From NCBI GenBank assembly GCA_023014335.1, contig JAECYW010000006.1:2728001-2792000 (forward strand): a DNA stretch of 64,000 bases, read 5' to 3'. How positions within the stretch are numbered: the first letter of the stretch is position 1; each line of letters starts with the position of its first letter. The notes beneath the pieces were generated by a model. That model did no database searches. It was not told where the DNA came from and worked only from the letters and a program-made list of their open reading frames with translations. Of this stretch, positions 9,141 through 18,465 are shown piece by piece. Both the position numbers and the translations under genes were made by a program. Source of the stretch: Galerina marginata (taxonomy: Eukaryota; Basidiomycota; Agaricomycetes; Agaricales; Galerinaceae).

Positions 9141-9860
9141 ACCATCACAAACAATGCTATTCATTCTATTAAGCTCAGTTTTGCATAGATCTCTTTGAAA
9201 TAAATTGTATAATTAACAGAAAATTCAGGGCTATAGAGTAGAGGTCCGTGCGCAAAGGTCACATGACTGGAAAATTGCTAAATTTAGATATTTTGAAATT
9301 TGATAATTTAAGCAAGTTAAAGACATTAGTGGATTATAATACACATACAACGAATGATCTCAGGGTTTGATGTCATCAAAAGTGTTTTTCTTTGAGGTAT
9401 TTGACTTTTATTTAATGCAACAAACTTATCATGTTTGGAGTGGTTTGCAAAAAGCTTGACAGCAACGAACCTTTTGTTATCTGTTATGTAACACTATTTA
9501 GGCAATGCAACAACCTGCCGTTATCCGTCATGGTGGCCTCTCTACATCAAGGGACAGTATAATAAATCACACAACTGCAAAGTCAAAGAAATGATATTTG
9601 ATCACATTATTGGCAAGACCTAACCTTAGATTAGGTGTCCAGGAACAAAAGCTAAAAATAGACCCTAGCAACGGACATCAGACAACCATTCCCATGGTCA
9701 GTAATGATTTTAACACTATTAGAAAAGTTTGTAGACTTTTAATTCAGGGTCGCTCACAAAAAATGAAGCAGTGGGAGAATTTCCAACCATCGCGTTAGAA
9801 ACCATTTCCTTCTGCTATCAAGTGTAGAAAACGAGTTCTTTTACTACGTAAGAACTCGTA

Positions 9861-11160
9861 ACCTTATCTCCAGCTTTGAACACCAGGGCTGGTGTTCGCC
9901 GCTGATTATAATATCTAGCCATGTCGTCCTTAGCCTTGGTTAGAGCTGCCTTGGCTTCCTCCAAAGTGTCCTTCATCCGCTGAGTGAACTCATTGACTGC
10001 CTCAAGCTTAGATGGAGGCTGATGAGGCTCAAAACCCATCCGTGGATGCCGTCCGGTGTCAAGTAGGAATGGAGTGTGCTGAGTTGAGGAGTGCACATGG
10101 TTATTATATGCAAACTCAGCAAGTGGGAGGAGTCCTTGCCAGTCATCTTGACGTTCACTGACAAAGACTCGGATGTACTGTTCCAATTCCTGGTTGACAC
10201 GCTCTGTCTGGCCGTCGGTCTGCGGATGGTAGGAAGTTGACGGAGCAAGCTGAATTCCTAAGAGGCAGTACAGCTCCTTCATGAACTCGGCAATGAACTG
10301 GGAGCCGCGGTCGGAGACAACTTTCCAGGGTAATCCATGGAGCTTCCAGACATGCTTCAGGAAGAGTTGGGCAGCTCCAGCAGCGGTAATAGTAGTGGTG
10401 GTCTCAATGAAGTGACCCCGCTTACCAGCACTGTCCACAACAACCATGATCGCGTCGTATCCTGCTGAGTCCGGAAGCTCGACAATGAAGTCTACGCTGA
10501 TAGTGTGCCAACGGTCAGAGGGGACTGGGAGAGGAACAAGTTCACCAGATGGTAGACGGTGTTGGACCTTGGTTCGGAGGCACATATCGCAGGTAGCAAC
10601 ATACCGGCCAACATATCTTGACATGTTTGGCCACCAATAATTCCGTGAAACCATTTCCAAGGTCTTAAACCGTCCAGCATGCCCAGCAATCCGAGTATCA
10701 TGGCAGAGGGAGACAATGCGCCGGCAGAGATCTGAGTTAAGTGGAACATAGATCTTGCCTCGGAAGTATAGGAGACCGTCACGCTCAGACCATTCACTAG
10801 AGTGAATAGAGCGAGCGGAGGTTTTCCTAAGCGCTTGAACTGCCTTTGCCATTGGTTCCTCCTCAATAGGACCTTTGACACCTTTGCGGATATCACGGAG
10901 GATGTCAACCTCAGCACCCACAACCTCAACTGCCTCTAGAGCACAAATCGCAAAGAGCTTTGGAGTCAGAAGAGTGATATTGGAATTATCCTCTGATCCA
11001 GTGCCATGATCTGCTCTTCGAGATAGTGCGTCCAGCTTTCCCATAGTCTGGCCTGGTTTGTGGTGCATAAGGAAGTCAAACCGGGCAAGGACCAGGGACC
11101 AACGAGCTTGACGGCGGTTGAGCTGTTTTGCAGTCATGAAATACTCCAAGTTCTTATGAT
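9861..11160 (-). pseudogene. Ty3/Gypsy pol: RNase H tail, zinc finger, integrase
   Basis: Open on the minus strand. In order: the RNase H tail ([40 protein letters not shown]), the H-H-C-C zinc finger of integrase (HDTRIAGH...CDMC), and the integrase core with catalytic residues in VDFIVELP (D), VSDRGSQF (D) and [10 protein letters not shown] (E). The N-terminal half (gag, protease, RT) is missing because sequence switches at about 11160 to a LINE 3' end. The C-terminal end is cut at GDKV by the inserted element. The frame is uninterrupted here, so the element was young when broken. Confidence 0.9.
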
Positions 11161-11614
11161 ATCCCCAACCAACCGTTTGCACGGTTTGTTGATGTTTTTG
11201 TTGGAGAACCCGGAAGCTTTCTCCTTCGCCCGCCAAGCGGGAGCACCGCAAGGCATTGGGTAAGGCGTTCTGCGCGGGCTCATCGCTCAGAGAGGCCTTG
11301 ATACCTTCTTCCGGGTTGCGTCGGTCGGGGGAGGTCCAATCCCTCCTTCAGACGAGGTTGACAGGCCAAGGACGGGGCGGTGCAGTTCCGCGCGTTCTTC
11401 GCGTTTCGTACCCGGTTGCATTCGCTACGACCAGTGGTTACCCTGCGGCCCATATCTTGAATGGTAGCCGCACTTTTGGCTTGCGCGGATGATTTGCTTT
11501 GCAATCATTCAGTTGGGGCCTTATCCCCACATCTGCTTATTTTCTTCGCTGGTATGGGTTTCGGGTTGTCAAGGCTTAGGTGGGTGAAGGTTTTCGGGTC
11601 GGGTCTGGGTTTTG
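11161..11614 (+). pseudogene. LINE 3' end (C-terminus and 3' UTR)
   Basis: Matches the end of the LINE at 16654-21430, from the last codons ([24 protein letters not shown], ending GIG) into the 3' UTR. The left edge is fused to Gypsy and the right edge is cut by the rolling-circle-like end at 11615, so the poly(A) tail is absent. It is slightly diverged from the intact copy, hence an independent older insertion. Confidence 0.8.
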
Positions 11615-11943
11615 ACTTGGTCAGAGGCCATTGCTGCGCATGGCAAAAACAAGTTCTTACTTTGTTGGTGCGTGTTACGACATAAATATATGTTAAATAA
11701 GTAAATAATACATAGTCCGCTCAAATCTGAACCGATTGGGATGTTCTTATGCTCAAAAAAAGCAGAAAAATGAGGTGGTTCTAACAAGCCTGGCTGTTTG
11801 CCAGATTTGACACCATGACATCATTGCAAAACATATGTAAATATTTGTACATTATTCTAAATTGGTCTGGGCAACACATTTTAGCATATCTAGCTCACTG
11901 AAATCTGTTTTAAGTGTAAATTCACACAAATTTGCGCTTTTTG
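11615..11943 (-). mobile_element. Chimeric Helentron/HINE-like fragment
   Basis: The left edge is the family 3' end (ACTTGGTCAGAGGCC, stem-loop, then ACAAGTTCTTAC). The first 175 bp resemble the short form, then at about 11790 (after ACAAGCCT) sequence switches to the body of the longer form. It ends abruptly at 11943, where inverted LINE-2 starts. The second terminus is missing. The mosaic suggests template switching between members or repeated nesting. Confidence 0.6.
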
Positions 11944-12543
11944 CAGGTGTGGAGGCCCTCGCGGGCCTCCTCCCTATTCACATCCTCCTCGATCGAATGG
12001 CCGCGCTTGGTGTCCTGCGCGCGGGTACCCTTTCGGCGACTCATCCCGTCCGATCATTCTTGATCGGGCATATGTTGGGCAAGGCTAAGCCTCACCCCCT
12101 CTCGGCTCACTCGCTGACGCGCCGGCAACGGCTCGCCATGAAGGGACCTATCATGGACATTGTTAAGAGGCTCCCCGAGCTGACTGAGCATTTGGATCCT
12201 TCGAATCCCCTTGCTCAGCCAGGCCGTCGGCTGCGCGACACTTATTGGTCACGCATCCACTTTGACGATTCCCTCTCTCCGCTGGAGAAGGGTGATCGTA
12301 TTCTCTACCTCGACTTCATTTCGGAGATGTTTATGTCCGATACGTGGGGGTTATGCATCGGGGTGGACGCTAGTGTTTTCACTAACCCCGCCTCCAAGAA
12401 GGCTACTCAGGCTGTTGCAGCAGGGGTCCTTTACTCACAAGGCGCCGAAGTTAATCGCTTCAGGTGGCTTGTAGGCCGTGCTACCGCGCCCGACGCGGAG
12501 CTCTCGGCTGTTGTCCGTGCCCTCGAGCTCGCCACTCAGCGCG

Positions 12544-13580
12544 AGGACTTTACCCTTACCTACATACTCCATATGGACTCCAGCTATTTCCACCTGGAGA
12601 GGTGGAGTCCATGTGGAGTCCAGGCTTATATTTTTTGGCTGGTGGCTCAGCCAAACTAAGTGGAGTCTCCAGGTAGATTCCAGGTGGACTCCAGATAAAA
12701 TTGAGTGGAAGTTCATGGACTCCACCTATTTCCATCTGGACTTGGCTCTAAATGGCTGATCCATCTGGAATGCATAGATTCCATGTGGAATCTTATTTAG
12801 TATATAACAATAAATAATAGTATCATAGGCTATTTGCAAGACATATAAATAGAACCAAACAATCCAAATCAACAGACCTGCTATTTGGACCTATTTCTAA
12901 ATAAAAAACACAAAATTAATGATTTTTTTTTTTTTGAAAGACTCGCGTTTTTTCGAGTTTTTTGGGTTTTTCTCGCCAACGAAAGCAGCTAGTCACATGA
13001 TTTCAAAAGATATAGGGTTTTTAGATCAGACTGCATGGTTACTATTTTTGGCAAAAAGTTCCCACGGTAGGTAAATCAGCCTAAATATGGAAACAGCACC
13101 CTTAAAAAATTATGGCATATCCAGATTTGGAATCTCCTTGAAATTCCGCATCCAATGATACCCTATTGACCCTGAATTTCCAACATATAGGTTATGTAAA
13201 ATATATATAGATAGTAAGCCATAGGGTATATATAGTAGTTAGTTTTAGATTTTTGAAAGCACTGATGGTGTAGTGGTTAAAGTCTCTATGGCTTTGGCTT
13301 TGATGAAGTCTTGGGTTCAATTTATGCTTATGCATGTTATTTTATTCCTTGATCTTGTCTAAGTTCAAGTCAGACATCTAGTAAGTGGAGACTCCATATG
13401 GACTCCATGTTAACTCCATTAACTCCAGATGGACTCCATGTGGACTCCAGTAAGCTCCAGGTGGAATTCACCTCAAAGTATCAGAATAGATGCCTTTAGG
13501 TGGACTCCATCTGGAGTCTACTGGAGTATCTGCTCTCACATGGAGTTCATGTGGAGTATGTAGGTGGAAGTAAAGTACAG
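12544..13580. mobile_element. TIR element with 9-bp TSD (Mutator-like size)
   Basis: The element is flanked by CTCAGCGCG (12535-12543 and 13581-13589). Removing it with one flank copy gives the uninterrupted LINE reading frame ATQR-ACEHIAIFTDS, a strong internal proof of the boundaries. Imperfect inverted ends contain ACTTTACCCTTACCTACATA against ACTTTACTTCCACCTACATA. Subterminal regions are crowded with palindromic GGACTCCAT/ATGGAGTCC motifs. There is no transposase. A 9-bp duplication suits Mutator-like elements, but the superfamily is inferred from size alone. Confidence 0.75.
13259..13330 (+). ncRNA. tRNA-like segment with A and B boxes (SINE-like)
   Basis: The sequence has an A-box-like TGGTGTAGTGG (13266-13276) and a B-box-like GGTTCAATT (13314-13322) at tRNA spacing, preceded by GCACTGA. 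The acceptor and anticodon stems do not close well, so it is not a working tRNA. It is more likely the head of a SINE or a tRNA relic embedded in the TIR element, and may still act as an internal Pol III promoter. Confidence 0.5.
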
Positions 13581-13677
13581 CTCAGCGCGCTTGTGAGCAC
13601 ATTGCAATCTTCACGGACTCGATCGCAGCTGCGAAACGAGCCCTTGACCCCTCCTTGCACTCGTCACAGGCTCAGCC

Positions 13678-14145
13678 TTGTAGGCTATATTTATATATGA
13701 TACACTGCAATTAAGCTAACATACGTTATACATCCAGACCAGGTTTGGCCCACACTGCCAAAAGGCAGTCTCTATGCATCGTGCATATATAAGGGGTCGG
13801 GGATGCCGGGGATGGGTTTATACGGGCGCTGCTGGGTGCGGGATGCAGTAAACAGATGTAAACAACGTTGAAAATAATGTTCGGGCATTTCTACCCTCGT
13901 CGGGCACCGTTTCGGGCGCGGAAAAAGCGCCCACCACCATACATTAGGGTGTAGATAGAATCTGGGATGTTTTCAGGGACGTCGGGAGGGCGGAAGGTAG
14001 CTAAAACGAATCCGACAACGGATGCCAGGAGTCCGACCCACCCGATTTGGAAAGTAAACCAAAAATAGATCTTTCATGACGTCGTGCGTGTGTGCCTTGT
14101 GCGATATTTTTAGCCAGATCAGATCAAATTCAGATCAAATCACAT
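13678..14145. other. Unassigned spacer next to the KDZ element
   Basis: Sits between the broken LINE-2 and the direct repeats. It begins AT-rich, then carries GC-rich CGGGCGC-type motifs. A 102-codon minus frame exists in unit 2 (33931-34239) but is broken in unit 1, and I recognise no domain. It may contain the terminal part of the KDZ element. Confidence 0.35.
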
Positions 14146-14800
14146 TTCGGGTCCGCTTGCAGGTGCCTGGACCCGAACGAGCCGTGCGGGGGTTGCTTTG
14201 CTGGTATCCGTTGGGCTGTACGCGCTCCCCAGCCTGCTCCCTTTGTATTCCCATAGAATAAACTACATTTATGTACTCTACTCGTCAATGCGAACTCAAT
14301 GGTGTCCTTTAAACCTCAGAAATCGCCCGGGAATAGGATGGATTGGGCTGGGTAGTTTCGGATGACGTTGGGGTTCAACGCGCCTTCCAAATTCGGCAAT
14401 GTCCGGGGTTGCTGGGCTGGCCCATCCGTTGGGCTCTACGCGCTCCCCAGCCTGCTTCCCTTGTAATTACATAGAATAAATTACGTTCATGTACTCTACT
14501 AGTCTATATGAATTCAATGGTGCCCTTTAGATGTCACAAACCGCTCGGGAATAGGATGGATTGGACTTGGTAGTTTCGGATGACGATGTACTTCAGCGCG
14601 CCTTCCGAATTCGGAAGTGTGCGGGGAATCTGCAGGTGTTGGCATTCTGCGCGGTCTGTAGCTGGGTTGCTTTGCCTATTCGTGAAATAAATGACATTAA
14701 TGTACTTTACTGGACAGTCTCTTTCGTATGGTACTTAAAAAATGCCTATATTTGCCCGGGAAGAGGCTGGATTGCGCTCGATGGGTTCGGATGACGAACA
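14146..14800. repeat. Three imperfect direct repeats (about 215 bp)
   Basis: Recurring landmarks in order are GGGGTTGCT, GTTGGGCT-TACGCGCTCC, ATAGAATAAA-TAC, ATGTACTCTACT, GGGAATAGGATGGATTGG and TTTCGGATGACG. The last motif occurs at about 14361, 14579 and 14790, a period of 211-218 bp. The third copy is the most diverged. They lie between the KDZ stop codon and the unassigned spacer, so are probably subterminal repeats of the KDZ transposon. Confidence 0.75.
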
Positions 14801-15089
14801 TGTTCAACTTCCTGATTTGGCTGGTGGTTGATTTGGGTGTTTACAGCCCGAATTTCTTAAGTTCAAAAAGCTATGGGCTATGGGCACATTTAAACCATCT
14901 ATGGGGCAGTATATATGTATGGCAAAAAACAAAATAAAATATATCTAAGAAAAGAAAGAGTCTATGGATTTAATCACTACTCAAATGAACAGGAAACAAA
15001 GACAAAGGGGGCAAAGGAAGTGGCAAGAACGGCAAGAACGGCTTGGGGGCGCGAGGGAATGCATGAAGCTCGAGGGTGTGAGGGAGAGG

Positions 15090-16653
15090 CTATGGGTCGT
15101 CTTCATCGCCTGATAAAGGTTCAACACGAAAGTCACCATCTTCATCTTCATCCTCCTCCTCCTCCTCTTCGTTTTCATCGGCGTCGTTTTCGAGCCCATC
15201 CTCTTGACCCTCGTTGCCCCCGGTGTCGGCGTCTTCGAGTGGGCCTTCCAGAGCTCGCGGAAGTGGGAAGCGAGGCGGATTTGAAGAGACGATTGGGAAT
15301 GAGCATAGGCTCAAATACCCTCGCTCAATTCCTTCGTCACGCCCTCTCTAGGTTGCAATCGCAATTTCCACCAGCCAGCCTTCCACTCCAAGAATGCGAG
15401 AACCCTCCGCATTTCCTCCTTCAGCAACATGACCTCCTCCCTCGCCCTCGCCGCCCTTGCTCTGCTCTTCACCCACTCCACACGGAGTATGTCGTCCTTG
15501 ACATCCTCCGGGTCTGACGAAGACGCCGTCAGCCATATCCACGACAGCGTACGCCTCGTTTCACCCGTTCCATCCCTCTTGCTCCGCGGCTCGTTTGCGA
15601 GGCTGAACTCGTTCTCCTCTGGCAAATTCGAAGGCTCCTGATAGACTACGCCATCCTCCTGAACCCCTCGACGGCCCACCCTTGTACGCAGGCGGTCTGG
15701 GTCCTGGTATGCTCTGATGTCGCCGTCATCGAGAACTCGGAACACCTCCTCCCACTTGCCAGGGCCTGCAAGCATGAGTTTGGCGCTTCGAGCCCCTCGG
15801 TACCTATCTGCTGCGTTTCGAGCCTTCAGGTGAATCTTGTCAATTACGGTTCTCGACCTTGTGCCATCCCGCTGGCCTCGAATGTTCTTGTTCTTGAAGT
15901 AAATCATTCGGCTCTTTATCTTGAGAACCTGTCTGATTTTTTCCAGTGAATCCGCGCATTGTGCATCTCGAAGTCTTTCCTCGATTTTGGGCAAACCAGG
16001 TAGGCAAACGCGGGTACGAACGGAGGCGGGAAGGCGGGATGGCAGCCAGAGTACCACGTTCTCTGGTTGGTCGGAATTCGGAACAGGCTGCAGCCCCGCG
16101 TTCTCTTTGGAAAGGTCGGCCTGGTACTGGAGAAGGCCGGGCATGTAAATCGCGAGCAGCTGCTCCCAGCTGCGGATGCGTCCGCGGAGGATGTTCCGCT
16201 CTTCGGTTAAGCTCCGCTCTTGGAGGAGTGTGGCGTTTTGCTTTAGGTCGTTGATCTTAGATAAACGTTGTAGGCGCCGTCTGTACAGATAAACGTTAGC
16301 ACAAATTAAACGAAACGGGCTGAAACACGTACTGAGTGTCTTCAAGGTCTAAGCCTATCTGAACAAAGGACCACGCCGACGTTGCATGCAGCGCAACGCC
16401 GCCGCTCGATAGCCGACGCTCCTCTTCATCCGCAAGCTCCTTCTTCACCTGGGCCTCAGAGAGATCTGCAAAGTAAATCAGTAACGGCTAGAAGAGGGAT
16501 AAAATGCATGCCTACATGAGTCGGGGTTGTAGTAGGGGTTCTTTTTCTTTCTCGGAATCGCCGTGTCCTGCTCCCACTCCACACACATTCCCTCCCACTT
16601 ATCCACGAGCTCCGAGTCCAACGACTTCGTTAGGCCACGGTGGCCCTCTTGCT
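15090..16653 (-). pseudogene. KDZ transposase, C-terminal half
   Basis: Continuation of the gene at 21431-22191 across the inserted LINE. The minus strand reads EGHRGLTKSLDSELVDKWEG, then two introns (16466-16515 and 16281-16332, each GT to AG, the second with a GCTAAC branch site). It continues through RRLQRLSKINDLKQ, SRTVIDKIHLKARNAADRY, GKWEEVFRVLDDGDIRAYQD and RTLSWIWL, to EWVKSRARAARAREEV and an acidic tail ending DEDDP at TAG 15090-15092. This is the typical end of fungal KDZ transposases. In this copy a TGA replaces CGA near 15311 and one G is missing near 15240. Units 2 and 3 lack the TGA. Confidence 0.85.
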
Positions 16654-17189
16654 AAACGCAAATTCTTTGAGGAACGCATCGTTGATATTGCTTACTCCAA
16701 CAAGCGCCCCTGGGATATGATGAATTGGACCCAGAAGCGTGTGTTACCTGCCTGCGAAGCTCTCTCCTACCAGGGGGCTCCGTGCATCTCCCTAGACTCC
16801 CTCTGGGATGCTCTCCACGGTACGTATAACTCGGCCTCTGGCCGAGAGTATGATCTTTCTCCTTTGGACCAAATCCCCGCCATGCCGGTTAGGGATTGGG
16901 TTCCCTTTTCCATGTTCGAACTCACGGAGGCTCTCTCCGCGTGTTCGAGCAGATCCGCTCCGGGCCCCGACCACATCAGTTGGGCACACCTGAAGTGGTT
17001 TGTTAAAAAGGAAGGCGGCGCCGCCGACCTTTTCCTCCGGATCGCCAACGGGTGCCTTGAGCATTCGCATTGGCCTTCCGCCTTTAAGGACTCGCTGTCG
17101 GTTATCATTCCGAAACCCGGCAAGCCTTCCTACTCCACCCCGAAGTCTTTCAGGCCAATTGTGCTTCTGAATACTTTGGGGAAACTTAT
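16654..17189 (+). pseudogene. LINE-1 RT N-terminal part
   Basis: Open from the truncation point: KRKFFEERIVDIAYSNKRPW, CISLDSLWDALHGTYNSASG, SMFELTEALSACSSRSAPGP, DHISWAHLKWF, SVIIPKPGKPSYSTPKSF, RPIVLLNTLGKLI. These are the fingers of a non-LTR RT, upstream of its catalytic palm. The frame then runs into the inserted element and stops within its hairpin (TSSYIVKELVF). Confidence 0.88.
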
Positions 17190-18465
17190 TACAAGTTCTT
17201 ACATAGTAAAAGAACTTGTTTTCCGGCCTGCATAGCAGCAGAAAACATTCCTAACGCCAAGGACAGAAATACTCCCACTCATATAGTGACCCTGCATGGT
17301 TTCTGTATCTCAGCCATTACTGGGCCAATTTTTATGATCTTGGTATCAAAAAATTCGTAAAAATCAGGGGCTTTCATGTGGCATATGTATCCAGGGTTGA
17401 TTAGGTCATGTGACCCGTTCACACGAGCCAAAAAGCGCAAATTTGTGTAAATTTACACTTGAAACATATTTCACTGAGCTAGATATGCTAAAATGCATTG
17501 CCCAGACCAATCTAGAATAATGTACAAATATTTACATATGTTTTGCAATGATGTCATGGTGTCCAAATCTGGCAAACAGCCAGCTCAACTTGGTGAAAAT
17601 CCGAAAATTGGTGTCAAACTGACTGGATAACCCATGAAAGAAACACTAAACATTGCAAAACATGACCAAATAGCTTTAATATGATGTAATAGATGCTTAC
17701 AGAATCAAACTCACAGCAAGACTTTGGGCAATTGCCTTGGAATCAGTAATGCACCAACTTGGACCAAAAATATTCTCAGGGATATGTCATGTGATATGTG
17801 TGCACAGACCACCTGTTAGGTAAAAAAACATTATTACTATTTTTTATTTTATTTCAATACCTTAAAAATCTCTCAATATGGCTTATTTACTTTGTATTTC
17901 AAAAAATATTCCGCATTTGGTAAGTCACATAAAGGTGTGACAATATGTATGTGACACCATCTTTTAACCCTGATTTTTCTGATAATTACACACTTTTTTT
18001 CAAGGCAATCCAATAAAAACTAAGCGATGTATGAATTAATCCTATTACAAGTTCTTATTGTAGTCTAATAATTAATCTTGTTACAAGTTCTTACATAGTA
18101 AAAGAACTTGTTTTCCGGCCTGCATAGCAGCAGAAAACATTCCTAACGCCAAGGACAGAAATACTCCCACTCATATAGTGACCCTGCATGGTTTCTGTAT
18201 CTCAGCCATTACTGGGCCAATTTTTATGATCTTGGTATCAAAAAATTCGTAAAAATCAGGCCCTTCCTGGTCACATGACCAGGCCGTATTAGGCTTGTTA
18301 GAACCGCCTCATTTTTCTGCTTTTTTTGAGTATAAGATCATTCTAATAGCTTCAGATTTGAGCGGACTATGCAATATTTACCTTTTTAATCTTTATTTAT
18401 AGTCAGACTCACCTAGAAAGTAAGAACTTGTTTTTGCCATGCGCAGCAATGGCCTCTGACCAAGT
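17190..18465 (+). mobile_element. Helentron/HINE-like composite with two 5' ends (1,276 bp)
   Basis: Host GAAACTTAT is followed by TACAAGTTCTTAC with its hairpin partner AAAAGAACTTGT. The 3' end has GTAAGAACTTGT, the stem-loop GCCATGCGCAGCAATGGC, then CCAAGT joined to host TGAGAAG. Deleting it restores LGKL-IEKMIS exactly, so the site was T^T with no duplication. A second, almost identical 5' end of about 175 bp starts inside at about 18076, with a partial third hairpin arm at about 18048. It thus has two 5' ends sharing one 3' end, as expected if an upstream start was read through. Non-coding. Confidence 0.7.

Larger units (their letters stand above)
6567..9860 (-). mobile_element. Helentron/HINE-like element, long form carrying nested MITEs (3,294 bp)
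   Basis: Inserted in Gypsy pol: minus-strand GATAAGGT is followed by TACGAGTTCTTAC, and the far end reads GCCATGCAGAGCAATGGC, then TTAACAAGT, then CTATTTGG. Excision rejoins the pol frame (DKV-YLDAS). This copy carries a variant terminus, CGAG/CTCG, at the terminal arm, its hairpin partner and the distant subterminal repeat. The interior is AT-rich and non-coding. It holds two hAT-like MITEs, a foldback, a (GATAA)5 microsatellite (7939-7963), two direct repeats of about 115 bp (about 7437-7551 and 7603-7714) and a relic family end at about 6708-6740. Confidence 0.65.
11944..13677 (+). pseudogene. LINE-2, 3' half with RNase H (split by a TIR element)
   Basis: The plus strand reads from GVEALAGLLPIHILLDRMAA through MLGKAKPHPLS and LDFISEMFMSDTWGLCIGVD to the RNase H start DASVF and its second acidic block AELSAVVRALELATQR. 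A 1,037 bp element interrupts (12544-13580). After it the frame continues CEHIAIFTDSIAAAKRALDP, including the third acidic residue, and stops at about 13677. The first 22 bases repeat, in inverted orientation, the end of the minus-strand half at 3711. That is why I read the two halves as one LINE separated by an inversion. Confidence 0.8.

Noticed and set aside
13259..13330. Functional tRNA gene
   Set aside because: Acceptor and anticodon stems do not pair acceptably and it lies inside a TIR element.
14915..15517. 200-codon plus-strand frame rich in proline, histidine and arginine
   Set aside because: It is the complement of the KDZ acidic tail and neighbouring exon, hence its odd composition.
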